Positions 1 through 13,566 of a stretch of 64,000 nt of DNA are shown here, in pieces. A program made the translations under genes and the position numbers. The notes beneath the pieces were generated by a model. That model searched no databases. It was not told the origin of the DNA and saw only the letters and a program-made list of their open reading frames with translations. Within the stretch, counting starts at the first letter, position 1. Every line of letters starts with the position of its first letter. Source of the stretch: Strix aluco (Eukaryota > Chordata > Aves > Strigiformes > Strigidae); NCBI RefSeq assembly GCF_031877795.1, contig NC_133971.1, forward strand, positions 13,866,325-13,930,324. The letters run 5' to 3'.

Positions 1-1583
1 AGAGGTGTTGAATTAATGTGGGAAGAGGAAAGATTCAGCACTTGCAAGAGATGCAAATTTTGGAAAGGACCCTGGGATCTGTTGATAGGAAGAGGAGTGA
101 AAGCTAGGTCCAGCTGCTCTAGGTTAGCACCGTCCTTAATGAGCAGGTCTTGCCGATCTGTGGCTCAGAAGAGGCAAGCAGGCAGTGACAGCACTCAGCA
201 GCCTTGCTGGAGGAGGAAGAACAGCAGTTTTTCTTGCAGACCAGAAGCTGAATATGGTGAACACTTTCTTCCTTTCCTTTAAGCACAAATCCTGTAACCA
301 GAGGGTGCCAGTGTGCATGGTGGGAATGCCATGGCCCCACGCAGCTGCACCAGGGGCAGAGAGATGCTGTCAGCAGCATGGCAGAACTGGGAGGAAGTGG
401 AAGGGGATTGGTACAACAAAATGCCCTGCATGAGTGGGGAGTGGGGAGTGCAGCTCCTCCGCTGTCCCACTCCCCCTGGCATGCTGAGGCCTGGCTGGAG
501 CTCAGCGCTGGATGAAGGCACGGAGGATGGCACTGGTAGGGAGGGACAAGCCAGTGCTGCCCAGGGCTGAGTCCCCCATGCGTGGGTGCTTGGCACAACC
601 TGGGCCGCCTGCAGCACGGGGACTTGGGTCCAGCCTAGAAGCACTGAAATAATACAGTGTCAGTAACTATAGAAATGGCAAAATATAGACTTAGAAAAGC
701 TGATTCAATACTGATAAGCAAAGAATCACCCGTGGAGCTGACCGGTGCAGTGTGTGGTTTAGACAGATAAAAAATATTTAGCTGTCACTATAAATGAGAA
801 CAGTGCCTATGTTTTACCATTCAAATAAAACAGTAAGTGAGCTCTCTCCATACACTTCAGGGCATGGAGTGGCTCTCACAGGGAGTTGAGGAGCAACCGT
901 CCCCTGGGGGATCCCACTGTGCAACTCTGAGTGCTCAGGGATTTGTATGTTTAACTCAGTGAGGAATTTGCTATTGGCCCCAAATGTGTGCTGTGTAGGG
1001 TTGGGTTTCCACGGTGCTTCTGTCCTGAATCAAAATCGTTGCCTTGTTTTTCCTTGTCTCTCACTTAGAAAAGTCTTATGAGTCAGCCTTTTCTCCTGCC
1101 CCTGGAAAAACCCTGGTGCTTTCTTGCTATTCTCATGTGGTATTGCACATCAACCAAGTGGCAAATAGACACCCCATCATCCCACCACTGTGTACAAATT
1201 CCTGTATGGGGAGGGCAGCACAAGAGGCAAAATCCTGGTATCTGTACTCTGTCTAGCTCTGATATCTGCTAAACACCCCAGTGAAACTTTATTGTCCTTC
1301 AAGCTCTCTGACAGATGAAGCGCGGTGATGGTTTGATAGTCTCCTGAAGTCCCCAGCAGCGGTAGGAGAGAATGTGAGGCTGCACAGATGCATGGGTGTG
1401 AGGAGGAGGAGGAGGAGGGACAGTGACTGATGTCCCTGAGCACATCTCAAGACTTATTTCTCTGATAAAGGCCTTCAGATTCCCCTGAGAGAAACCCCTC
1501 CGAAACCCAAAACAGTCATATGTCTCCACCAGAGACTGTACACAGTTCCTGTATGTCAAGAGGGACTGCCGACTGTCACTTAC
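1..1583. other. Gene-free stretch, no repeat recognised
   Basis: Open frames on both strands are short, lack splice signals in sensible places and resemble no family I know. If the minus-strand exon at 1584-1773 is real, this stretch would be the first part of its downstream intron, and the next coding exon must lie here unrecognised or beyond the left edge. A GAG-type microsatellite sits near 1400. Confidence 0.5.
1400..1418. repeat. GAG trinucleotide microsatellite
   Basis: About six GAG/AGG units in a row. On the minus strand it produces the Ser/Pro runs seen in spurious reading frames here. Confidence 0.8.
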
Positions 1584-1673
1584 CTCTGTGCACATTGTCT
1601 CTGTGGTGATGGATGCTTCACAGGTAATGCAGACGAGCGCTATGAAAATCGGAATGGAGAAATCACAGGCCAT
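1584..1673 (-). CDS. Candidate first coding exon with signal peptide (partial gene)
   Basis: On the minus strand an ATG in good context (GCGATGG) opens 30 codons that end exactly at a consensus donor, CAGAG|GTAAGTGA, in phase 0. The peptide starts MACDFS, has a hydrophobic core IPIFIALVCIT and a plausible signal-peptidase site after CEA, leaving a short mature N-terminus ending TMCTE. About 100 nt upstream, minus strand, is a strong acceptor: a ~20-nt pyrimidine-rich tract ending TTTCTAG (exon would begin at 1773). The full exon would then be 1584-1773, with 100 nt of 5'UTR joined to an upstream non-coding exon. Acceptor, Kozak context, signal peptide and donor together in 190 nt are unlikely by chance. 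I do not recognise the protein; it should be secreted or a type I membrane protein whose remaining exons lie to the left. Confidence 0.5.
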
Positions 1674-1773
1674 CGCAGAGAGAGGCAGGTTGCTAAAATG
1701 GATTATCTTGTGCTATCTTCCCTTAATGAAAGCAAGACTGAGCAGCAAAGGTCAGACAAACTGGATGAGTCGG

Positions 1774-4700
1774 CTAGAAAGTGGGTGGTAAGGAAAAGAA
1801 ATACTTCCAGGCTCAGTATGAGCAAACCAGTTTCAGAGTGAAAGAGGAACATCCTTGCTTTAAATATAGTCGAATTACTGTGCACTAATACTTTCCTGAG
1901 GCAGAACAGATTTTTAAAAAATGAAACTGAGGGAAATTGGTCTTTATACTCTTGTAGAGTGAAATGTCTCCATACAGGGTAGTTCAGTGTGAAACAGGAG
2001 GTAGAACAAGAAAAGGGCAGATGACACTGCAGCGTCCCACCAAATGGGAATTTAATGCAATGGGAATTTTGAGTTGAACATTTCCTGTACAATCTTTGAT
2101 ACACCACTTAGGAAAGTCACAAGAACTTGTAAAATAACTGCAAAAAAGATCATGATGCTGAAATGTGCTTCTCTCAGTAGAAACAGTAAAGCTGAAAAGC
2201 AATAGTTCAATCTGAAAATGAACTCTTTTCCTCTTTTATGTAGATTACAGGTAACGATCAGTTTTCTGGAGGGCACAATATTTCTAACCATCTCTAAGAT
2301 GGGGATGTGTGTGGCAGCTGCAGGCAGGAGGGGATCCCCTGCCAGCAGGACAGTGGTGTCTTGTCCTTGCTGCCCAGGATGGCACTGAGCAGTGGCTCTA
2401 TCCAGACAGCTCAACCTGCCTTTTTTTTTCCCTTTCTTAAATGACTGAGTTATTAACTTGACAACTTTGTTTTCAGCAAGCTTAAGTGGCTCTCTTCACT
2501 ATCTGGTAGAGAAATGCATGATGAAAACATACTGGGCTCAGCAAACGCACCCTGGCATGATAGGGAGAGGCTGGGTGGACTGAACAGCAGAAGCCCATCC
2601 AGCCCTAGTGACTTGATCGGTGAAGCCTCAAGCAATCAAGATGCCATCTAGAGAGCATCAAGCTTGACACCTGAGAAGGTAGACACATCTGGGCTTCTCT
2701 GATGCTAAGGACATGCACAAAATCAGTGGTTTCAGCTCTGAAATAAGTGTACGGAGGTCACAGCTGCGCTGGTAGCTGGACCTGATGTGTCTGTTGGATT
2801 TCACCTGAGCTGTGCTGTGCTTATCCCTGCAGGCAGCTGGGGAGAGAGGAGCAGTCAATGTAGCGTGACCAAAGCTTAAAATCCAGTGCGGAACTCACTC
2901 ACTTCTGCATCTTCACCTAAACCTCTCAGGTGGGCTGTTGGGGCTGGTGGGCACGGAGAGGCCACAGCACCAGTGCCCTGCTGCTGTATTTGTCTGCTGC
3001 TAGGATGCTTCTGTGCCCATCTGATTTGGCTGGGTTTCTTCTCTTTAATTTATAAAATACAAAAGAAAATAACTTATCTGAATGACAAGCTAAAAATCAC
3101 ACTCCATGCTCCACTAACAACTCTGCCTCTTTCCCAGCCAGATCCACATTTGGTGGAAATCCTGCTCACCCTGCAGCTGGTGGCAAAAAGTTCAGAGGAA
3201 TTTTTTTGGGATGTTTGCTCTTTGTTTGCTCCTTATTTATTTGCCACTTTCCACGCTAATGCTCAAAGGCTAAGGTTGGTGTGTCCCTGTCATCCCTGCT
3301 GTGCCTTCCTGGCATGCAGCAGCTTGGACTCACACTTGCACCCTGTGTCTTGTTTCTGGCAGGCTACAAGCCCTGGTGACACGGATGCTTCCTCAAATCA
3401 CACGTACCAGAAAACTCCAATTTAAGATGAATGTCTTGTTTTGTAAGAAAAGTTCTCTGAATTAGGAGGGGATATCAGCCAAAGCTAATCCTGCCTCTTC
3501 CTTCAGTGCAGTGAAGCATATTATTATGTGTTGTGGAATTTATGTGTGATGTAACAAAGTAGAAATAACTCCAGAGATTTTTTGGGGGTGGTGTTTTTTG
3601 AGGAAATGTTAAGCTTTATGATACAAATAATGAATTGCAGGGCCTGTCTTAATTTGGGGTAATGAAGAATTCCTTATGAAATTGGTGTTGCGTGACTGAA
3701 GTTCCTCTCCTCATCAATGTTCACAAGCAATCACTGAGCTTAGTGAAAATGACTAATGATTAGAGGTATCTGAATTATTCATTATATCTGCCTATGTGAT
3801 TAATTTAGCTCTTTGTGCTTGTACAGCAAAATGGGGAGGGGTAAGAATTTATGGCAGCAGTTAGCGGGAGGGGGATTTGGTGCTGTCAGGGGCTTTGCTG
3901 TGGGCACCTGCTGTGGGCTCAGGCTCAGGCAGGCTGCAGCCCCTCTGACTGCAGCAGCCAGGGGTGTTGCAGGGTGGTTCACCTCCCACGTTAAACAGGG
4001 ATTGCTCCTTTTCTGCATACTGGTGTTTGCAGTTCCCAAGTGGGTGGATCCTTTCTCCATCGCTGTTTTCAGAAGGGCTGTTAGACCACAGAGGTTGCTG
4101 AGAGAGTCTCCTCATGAGTATTTTTCTGCTAATAATTTTACTTTCTCTGTGCTTGATTGAAACTCTACCCACTCTGATGATGGGAAATTTAAGAGCATGC
4201 AAACACCAATTGGCTTTAGTGTGACGGTGCTTGCCACTGAGCACTGTGTGAGATGCTGAACGCTGCTGGGGACTGAGCACATTACTCCTGCCCTGTCCCT
4301 CTGGTGCTGTGCCACCCCAAACAAGTTGCTCTGCCCTGGAGAGGGCTGTACATCCCCCAGAGGTTCTCTATTTTAAACTGATTTCTGAGCTAGATAGGAG
4401 GAACAGCTCATGAGGTTCACCAAAACATGATGAGTCACCCATGGCATGTGCCCATGTGCGATGGCCCTTCCCCCACTTAAAAACCACCAGCAATGTGGTG
4501 TTGGTCCTAGCAGGGACCACAATAGTGAAGTGCTGACATGTTCCTCAGCCCAGGCAAGTGGGCATCACGTGGGCTGTTGGCACAAAGCTGAAGTCACAGG
4601 ATGCCAATTCCCACCCCGCTGCAGAAAGGTGGGTCCTGTTTCTGGGTGGGATCCTGGGTCCTGAAGGAGACTCTCTGCCCGGGCAGGAGGATGGCTGGTC

Positions 4701-7700
4701 AGGTTGAGGGGAAGTCCTGTCTGGTGTCAAATCTATCCGGCTGGCTCTGTGCCTGGCCTGGCCCTCATGTGGGGAAAAGCTCCCAGTCAGACCATGGAGC
4801 ACAGCACCTCTAAAAAGCCTGGCCTCTGAGGGGTGCTGCAGGTGGGGTGAACCTGGGAAACTGCTCCTCTTCCAGAGTTGCCTTGGAAAAAATGTGTACT
4901 GACTGTGGAATTAAGTGGGAATCATTCTAAGACATTAAAAAAGAAAATATTGCAGTGAGTTATGTATATATACTAAATAGACTTTAGCACCCTCAGAATT
5001 CCTCTGAGATGTTAATTCTCTCTTATTTAAGAGATGAATCATGTCAATATCTGGGTCTTCTGTAGCTCTGAAGAAGAAAGGATTGGCAACCCAACACAGC
5101 AGGGCTTCCAAAATACCTGTCTATACAGGATCAAAGGATTAAAATAGTTTTCAGTCATTGCCTTCAAGTATGGATTTCAAGATTTTCCTTGTGTGTTGTT
5201 TTCTATGATACTGCAACCAAGAGATAGGGATCCAGATGACTGCTTTAAATGCTGGATGTTAAGAACCTGAACCAGGGTTTGCTTTGAGGCAGTGGGATTT
5301 GGGCCATGACTATTCCCCCACTGCATCTGCATGGTGCCCCAAGAGGAGACAAGGCAGCTGGGGAGGACTGAGGCCCCCTGCCCTGCCCTGCCCTGCCACA
5401 AACACCCATTTTCCAGAAGGAAAACCTGTGGGGCTCTGTTCCTGGTGCAGCAGGTGCTGCAGTCTCAGGCTGTGCTCCAGGGAAAAGCCTAAAACAAGGT
5501 GATGTAGCAAGAGCATAAATCACCTGCAAAGGGAAAAATCTGCCATAATAAATGTCAGATTTTACCAGACTTTATGTGAAACTCCTCTCTTTTGTGCTGC
5601 AACAATTGATCTTTCTGAAACCCTAAACGAGGACAGGAGACACATCCAGATGTGCTCTCCAGTCCACACTCTCCATGCATGTGAGCAATGCCCCTTCACC
5701 TGCCCTCAGGGGCAGTGGGGACACGAGGGGGAGAAAAGCTGCAGGACTGTGCCTGTGATGCCCGCTCCAGCTGTGTACCAGCATGTCCGGCATGGATTTT
5801 GGGCAGCCAGGGGCCAGGTTGCAGCATCCCCCTGCTCCAGGGATTCCTCTTTGCCTACTTTGGCACTGCTCCTTGGCAGAGGACCAAATACCAGCTTCTC
5901 TCTTCCAGAATTGATGGTTAAGGTTAATACTGAAAGAATGCCACAGCCTCAATCTGAAATTTGCATGACTTGAGCATAGGTAGTGACATAGATGCTCCTT
6001 GAAAAAAAGAGAGAGTGTGACCAGGGATGTGATGTGAGCACTGCGTATAGAAATACCCCAAACAAGTAAAGTGTGAGCTCCTCTGGCCACCTCTCCATGG
6101 ATGGCTTGTTCTCATGTGGATTGTATTTGAGGCAGCTTTCAAAAGCATTGATGGTGAAGATGCTCAGTGAGGGCGCTGATGCTGGGCCAGGTTCTGGAAG
6201 CCCTGGCTTCGGGGAAAAGTGGTGCTATTTTTTTAGTAGGCAGGATGGACAAACTTTCAGCTGATGATTGCAGCTTGCCAGGGGGACACCAGGCTTCCTG
6301 GCCCCCATGCCTTCATCCTGCACCCTGCCTGCTGGTCAGGAATCTGGGCTGGCCACGGCTGAGATACGTGAAGCTTTGTGAAGTCCCACCAAAGGCAAAC
6401 CAAAAATAGTCAGGACAAAGGCACTATGCAGGAAGGAAATTGCTGATGGGAATTAGCAACTGATTAATTACTGACTTGTACATCCATGTTTCATCTGCAA
6501 AGGGTGACATCTCCTATACTTTCCTTGCAGATACTGTTTCTGTATAGCTACTGTTGTGTTATTCTCCTTGAGTAGCTTGTGATTTTTCAAAAATTCAGAT
6601 GTTTTGAGGATTTCAGTGCTGGAGCCCCCTGTTACTCTGTGAAACAGATGTAAGACTCTTCCCTGTCTCTAAAATGCAGCCTCTGTTCCCTGCTAGGCAA
6701 GAAAAAGTGTTTTTTCTCCCCATGAGTTGTTTCAATACTATAAAGCCAGGATAAAATGCAGATTTCAATGATTAGTAACAAGCTGTTCTTCCTCTTTCTG
6801 AACAATATAGAATCTGACAAACTGGGCTGCACAAGTCTTGCACGCTAGATTTCTGACAGACGAGAGAGAAATCTGGTTACATCTGTAAGTCTGACTTGAG
6901 TAGCAAGCAACAAACCAGAATTAAAATCCTGAGCTTCCCCTTTCCTCAGCTGATCTCTATCAGGTATAGCTTGGCATGGCTTTGGAGTAAAGGAGCTTCT
7001 CAGCCCTTGCATGGAGAGGCTGGACTGATCCCTTTGTTGGATTTTTGTTGGATTTGGTTTTCTTCGACTGACTGCAGATATTAACCTTGCAATGGGAAGA
7101 AACCGGGCAGAGATAAAGAAAAAGACCCAAACTGTGGGAGCCGGTGTGAGTTCAGGCTATTTAAAGAACTTTTGTCACAGAGGCTTTGAAATTACAAAAG
7201 AGCATCTTAAAAGTCCTGTTGCTAAGAGACATTAATTGCCATGTGTAGAGAGCTCCAGAAAGAGAGGAGAGAAACCTCTCCCCACACTTTCAAGTAAGAA
7301 ATGCTGGCTGAGGAGCACCCTGTGACCCAGGTGCCATAGCTGTGTCCAAAGTGGGTTGCTGGTGTCCCAAGCCATAAGCCAGTTGAGAGAGGGTTTCCAT
7401 GACCCTTTGGTGTGGTGTGGCCACCAGTGAGAGTGTGTGGGCAGGTGAGAGCCGCCTCTCCTCCTCCACCTGGGGGTTTTGAGAGTGATGAAACACAGCA
7501 GCAGGTTGCACTTCTGGACAGGGTGGGTGAGAACAATGAGAGAAATGCAAAATTGCCATGCCAAGAAAAAAAGTCATAGCTTGTGCTCAGTCAGATGGCT
7601 TGGGAACCTGAAATAATGTCTCTCCACAGTTTTGACTACTTAATTCACTTCTCAAGTTTCTTTCCTCTTTCTTCCCCATTCATATTCACAAACTCTTATC

Positions 7701-10317
7701 TGCTCATTTTGCACTGATGGTCTTTGCCTGATGAGCATCCATGCAGCTGCCAGGTAATACCTGTGCTGGTTATGACTGCACGTGAGGTAACAAGGTAAAA
7801 TGCATGCTGCTTCATTCAGAAATATGTTGATTCCCTAAATATATTTTGCCACGGAGTAACATTTGTTTCTTTGTCCTCACCATGCTTCAGAGATGTGGCC
7901 CTATCCTCACAGTGATCTTGCCTTTCTTGCCAAGTATGAGTCCTTGACTCATCTGGTGTGCTGATGAGAGAACAAACCAAACTCTCTTCTAAAAGTCAGG
8001 GTTTTGTTCTCAGTGAGGCTGCTGGGAGCCAAGGCTGAGACTGGGTGCTGCTTATGAGATCTTTCTATCAGATTGTTTTGAAAGGGGAAGTTCTTACTAC
8101 TCAGCCAGAGTAACAATGTGGAAATGAGATGAGTGCTCCTCTGTGCAGAGCAATCCCACATCATGCCTCCTTCTCCCACCAGCCTTGGAAGATACCAACG
8201 ACCTGGAGCCACAGGTCACTTCTTCCATCAGATACTCGCTCCAGAAATCCCACCTGCTCTAATATCTGCTTTCATGTGGTTTTTTTATGTATACTGAATA
8301 CCTAGTCCCTGTTCACAAAAGTATGCATAAGGGGAAGAATTTGCTAAATGTTTAGACTTACTGAGTTTGTCAGATCCAGGTCAGAGACAGGCTGATTTAC
8401 TACTCAGCCCCCTGAAAGATGGCTGGATGAGTGTCCTACAGTATTGCCAGGGGTAACTGTCTGCAGGTTGGTGATTAGTCTTTTGACTTTCACTCAGCAA
8501 CTCAGTCTTTGTCAAGGTTTCACTGCCATCAGAGAAAACATATCAGTGCTTCACACTGGGGCTTGGCTTGGTATTAATTCTTTGCATATTGCCATCCCTC
8601 CAAAATATCAGTTGTGTTCATAATAAAGCCATAAGCAAGCAGTAGCCTTCTCTTTCTTTTTGCAAGAACTTTTAAAAAAGCAGTGAAATGCTCGAGAGAT
8701 TGTATCCCAGTGGTCTATGCTCTCCTGGGGTGACTAGGAGCAGCTGAACAACCACCCCACTATTTGGCCTGTAGTGGGGAAGGCCTGGGATGACTAATCT
8801 CCCCAGGCCAAAAGAAAGGGAGCAGCAGCAGGTTGTGCAGCTTGTTCCTGCGGCCAGGCTCCATCCCCCTGCAGGCAATGACGATGAAGTCTCTCCGGAA
8901 TCTCTCCAGGATGGTGTTGGCTGATAGCCAGCACTTCCTCTGGCACTGGGGCCCCTTGCCTAATCACACTTGCTGTCTATTATAGGCTTTTTCCTCTTGG
9001 TATAGTTACATTTTCCTTGCTCTAATTTAACTCGTTGCTTGTTTTGCCATTGACTTTTCAGAAAAATTGACTTTTTCCTCTGCCTAACATCCTCCTCAGT
9101 ATCCACAGGCTGCTGGTGCTGCAGCCCCCGTCCCCTCCGCTGCATTACTTCACTGCCTGTTCAGCTTCAGTGGCTGTGGGTTGGGGCTGTCATCTCCAGC
9201 TCGTGGAGACAAAGCCATGTTTAAAGAAGTGTTCCCAGCAGGTGCATGAATTATAGTTTGTCACGCTGCTGTGCTGATCTGAGCTGCACTGCCTGGGGGC
9301 AAAGACACATATCTCTGTCAGTCTGCAACACACCATGAGATGTATATTTTCCTTAGATCACAGAAGAGTGGGTCGTAAAGAAACACAAGGGTCTGGGCAC
9401 TGGCTGTACATTTTAATAAACAAAGAGACAGTTCCTGAAGTTGTGCTGGTGTGACAGAAATAGCAGTGTCTTTCACCATGCTGCTATTTGTGAGTGGTAA
9501 ACCTGCCCTGGCCAGGGTTTGCCTGGCCTGATTAAACAACACAAGCTAGTGGGGGCAACAGTACTGTATAAATGGTCTTTTTTAATGCTTGAGTAGAAAT
9601 AACTCTTTGGAGGAGGATAGTGTGGTGAACAATGGCAGAAGGTGAAATTCCTGTGATCCAGATGAGATTTCCAGAATTCGCCTCCCATATTATCTTTTTA
9701 TTTAGTTTTATCACTTGTCTCTTCTGGTTTTCAGTTGCATAAGCAGCACGAACAGCAACGTGTGGTTTGCTACTGGACCCAATCCTGTGTTAGTTGGTGT
9801 AGAGGAATCATGCCTGACATTGTTGAGTGAGCAGAGACTCGGTGAAGTTCTTGCCCAGAGAGAAGAGGATGGAGGGAAGGGGAAAGAGCTGGAGTTTTTA
9901 ACAGATTTAGCAGGTTACCCACTGCCAGAGGAAAATCTGGCCAGTTACTCCAGGGAGCCTTCCTTTAACCTTTAGATTTTCAGCTAACAGCATTTTCCAT
10001 GGCCTTTCTTTTCTGGGTCCCATTTCTAGACTGGCATTAGCCCGGACCGCATTGTGGCCAGTGGTATGGGATCTCTGTAGTGCATGCTGCTGTGCCTTTC
10101 TGCTGGCATCTCCTGGGAGTGAGCTCCAGCTCTTGTTCCATGCTGAGTGGGTATTGTTTGCTGACGCACTCTGGGATACCCTGAGCATGGCAAGGCAATG
10201 CAGAACTCCCCTGAAGTCCAAGGGGTAATTCATCTTCTTAGTATTATTTATGTGTTTGTGCACCTTGCAGGTGAGTGCAGTTTCACCTGAGGAGACTGTT
10301 GCATCTGTAGGGTAGGG
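1774..10317. other. Gene-free stretch, mostly unique sequence
   Basis: Scattered open frames of 60-180 codons occur on both strands (the longest is plus, 2886-3425) but have biased composition, no domains and no supporting splice sites. No CR1 or LTR piece was recognised. A short CCCTG microsatellite lies at 5376-5396. If the 1584-1773 exon is real, part of this is the upstream intron or promoter of that gene. Confidence 0.5.
5376..5396. repeat. CCCTG pentanucleotide microsatellite
   Basis: Four consecutive CCCTG units within a GC-rich patch. Confidence 0.75.
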
Positions 10318-10372
10318 CTGATGGTTGGACTCAATGATCCCAAGGGTCTTTTCCAACCTGAGTGATTTTTGT
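10318..10372 (+). mobile_element. CR1 3'-end fragment
   Basis: The stretch has the characteristic CR1 3' terminus: a GGTTGGACTCAATGATC-type block, then GGTCTTTTCCAACCTGAGTGAT. Only about 55 bp can be recognised, and the tail runs into a GT microsatellite instead of ATTCTGTG repeats. It is a heavily truncated plus-strand copy. Confidence 0.8.
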
Positions 10373-10384
10373 GTGTGTGTGTGT
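10371..10384. repeat. GT dinucleotide microsatellite
   Basis: Seven GT units directly after the CR1 3' fragment, where the CR1 tail repeat would be expected; probably grown from that tail. Confidence 0.8.
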
Positions 10385-13300
10385 GCACGCAGTGATCTAC
10401 ACTGGTGGCTTGTCGTGAAGTTCATGGGGTGTTTGTCAGACCTATTAAGCCTGAAAGACTTCATATTTCCTTAGGTGATTCTAAATGGTGGTTACTGTGC
10501 AAAAACAAAAGGACATGTCCTTGATGCTGAAATCCACTTCTTATCTCCCCTGACCCCCAGGACATGGATTAAATAGACCTGCAAGATAAACTCTGGTATC
10601 AAAGGGTAAAACTCAGAGTCTGGATAAACAGGAGAATAAATCCAACAATACATTAGGAAAGAGGGAGTAATTATTATTTTAAAATGTAACCTCATGGATT
10701 TAATGCTGTGTACTTGTTTCGTATTCATGATTGAAAGTGTTGCTTATCTAAACTGGAAACTCTTTCAAAGACAGGAATGTATTTGAGATCTGCAGTACAG
10801 ATGTTCCCTCTGATTTACGAGTACACACGCAGGGGTACAGACACTCCTGGAACAAGCTGCAAAACAAGAAGGGGAAACTAGATGATAGAGACAAGAAAGA
10901 AATACTGAACAAGGTGCAGCTGCAGCTGTAAATTAACCAGTGGAAGCAGGGAATGACAGAGGGAGAAGGAGTCTTTTTTGGGAGCTGGTCTGAAGTGGAG
11001 CCCTGTGTGGCAGAGCTTGAAGCCATCATACAGCCCCAAACCTTCTCGTGAGCCCTGAGCATGATCATACGGTAACCGTGTAAATACAGGTTATACATCA
11101 AAAGTCAGATAAACTACGCCATTTCTGTTGGCTTTGCACAAAGATACTTTTCATTTTTTTCAAACTTGCAGCTCAGAGTGAAACTCAGGGAGGGACAGGA
11201 CTAGTGAAACCACTGTGGATGGAACCAAAGCCGCTGCTGGCACACTCAGCCAAGGAGCAAGTTGCCAGCATTTTCTTACAGCTTTTCTCCCGGTTCGTCA
11301 TCGTTTGCCCCCACTTGGGCTGCTGATTTCCACGAGATGGAGCTATTTTAACGTGGCTGTGGCAGCAGCCCCCAGAGAACAGTACACTACCGCATATTTT
11401 ATTTTATCTCCATGACAATATTTCTGAAGTGGGTAGGCTTTTATGAAAAATCATCATCCAAAAAAAACCCAACAAACCCTCAGAAACCGCTGGAGCTTGA
11501 TGCACATTTTGCCAGGCTGCATAGTCAAAAGGCTCCTTGCAAAAATTGCTCCCAGGGGACACAGGTGTGTGCAGAGCAGCTTTGCCCCACTCTGGGGCAG
11601 CTGGTCGGGTGTGCATCCAGCCTCACGTCTCCGGAGGGCTTATTTTACCGTGGCTAAGGAAACCTCCAATGCTCTCTGTCCCTGGGGGCGCCACCCTGCA
11701 TGTGCCCGGGGAGGTGGCCCTTTGACACCCACTGGCCCTTGCCCACAGCCCTGGTCTGCACAGATCAGCCTGCTGGGGCAGCTGCCTGCCTTTTTCAAGT
11801 GGTGATGACCCCCTCGTGTGACATTTGTGTGCTTTTACATCTACTTTTTTAATCTAGTTTTGTCTGTTTCTATGAGCCGCCTTCTCCCCACTGCAGCACC
11901 TGCTCGTTCCCTCTCTGCGTCGCCCCCATCAGTCCCATTTCCCATTGAGTCACATTGCAGACAAAAAATCATGCAAATGCTGTTCTTCTGTGATGTATGT
12001 CTGCAAACCTCATAGCATGACCTGGACTTCAACAGGGTCATGCCCGTGGAGCCCAGCTTCTCCTGCCCCTGTCATTCAGGCATGTTTTCCCACTACAGCC
12101 CCTACAAACAGCAGCAGCTCAGGCAGAGGCTTTTATCTGAGGAGCTTCTCAGGAGTTGTCAAAATTAGGGCCAGGTTTATATGCAATATTGGTAATGCTT
12201 GAAAAGAGAGTATACTGAAAACCTCTTGCTTGCTGCTTGCATTGCAAGCTGCTTACAGCTGTACTGGCATTGTCACAAAAAGCTGGTGTTCTCTGTTTTG
12301 CACACGGGAGATAAGCAGTATCTCTGTGACGAGGTGCCACTGGCAGCACGTTCCTGCCCCCGAGCACACGGCCGTGCAGAGCCCGTGGACAGAGGTTTCC
12401 TTCCCAGGCAAGTGCCCAGTGCTGGAGGCTGGTTCCTCCCCATGTCTGCCACAGCAGAGAGCTGGCTGCAGCTTTTCGGTCACACTGAGTCTGAAATCTT
12501 CGCTGCCGTGGGACCCAACTAAGTGAAAACCACAGCAAGATAAAAAAGGGTCAGCTATATAGGTCAGGCGGCTGCCATTGCCAGATTTGGTAACACTGCA
12601 CCTGCCCAAATTCCCACATGAATTCTTAATTTGCAAAGACTGGAAGGTAAATGTGTTTGGTGGTTGTTTTTTTCTTTCTCAGTGTGGTTTAGCATCCCTC
12701 CTTCCCTGCCCCCAAGCCCGTGCTTTACAGTGGAGGGAGCTTTGGAGGAAATATAAAAACCTCTTGTGAGCTCCCAAGCAGAGGGCTGTCGTCTTTGCAG
12801 GCACCTCTGGGGCAGACTGAAACTTCTGACATGCTGTTGGAACACAAGTACTTAGCAAGCACCGTCTGTCTCTTGCTTTTCAAGACTGGGACAGAGACAG
12901 CACCAGCATAATTTCAGTTTCTTTAATCTGACAGACATCCTCCAGCAGCTGAGGAGTGCAGCCGTGAGGCCCCAAGGAGCACGCAGCCTTCAGCTAACTC
13001 AGCTGCTGAGGAGCGCCTTGCTGTAGTTCCCCTGGCTGAAGCTTGTCTTTCGACCCCTCTCCAGCCTAACAGCGTGACCTCCTTTGAAGTGATTCTGCTT
13101 GGGCCAATTCGTTGCCACTATCCCACTTGTCCTTTCATGGAGACATTAAAATCTTCTAATATGGCTTATTTAAACATAGCTTTACAGGCCTAATTTTCAT
13201 TAAAATGAGGGTCTATTCACGCATGCCTAGCATGTAGTTACTGTGCAGCTTATGTGTGTGCACCTTGACATGCTGGCCTATCTGGTTTTCACGGACAAGC

Positions 13301-13537
13301 GGCTGTGTGGGTGCATGGACTTGCTATGTGCATGTCCAAATGAAAATTGAGACTTGAAATCAGCCAGGAAAACATGCAATATGCAATTGCCTGTGGGTGT
13401 TTAGGGGTGCAATTCTTGGGGGTGGCAAAGTGTCTATAGCTCCACATGGATGTCACTGTTGTGCAAATTCCCCAAGACCAATTGGTACCGGTCACAAAGC
13501 TCTTGACTTGCTCTACCTCTGGGAGGGCCACCCAGAT
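10385..13537. other. Gene-free stretch
   Basis: Moderately GC-rich unique sequence around 11.2-12.9 kb contains several overlapping open frames in different frames and strands. None has a domain, a signal peptide plus donor, or other support. Confidence 0.45.
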
Positions 13538-13566
13538 GGAGGGAGGGAGGGAGGGAGGGAGGAGGA
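13538..13566. repeat. GGGA tetranucleotide microsatellite
   Basis: Six to seven GGGA units on the plus strand, a purine-only run with potential to form a G-quadruplex or triplex. Confidence 0.85.

Noticed and set aside
2886..3425. 179-codon plus-strand open frame
   Set aside because: Composition is Leu/Ser/Pro-rich without motifs; it begins after no promoter or acceptor signal.
9907..10464. 185-codon minus-strand open frame
   Set aside because: It runs through the CR1 tail and the GT microsatellite; no domain and no splice context.
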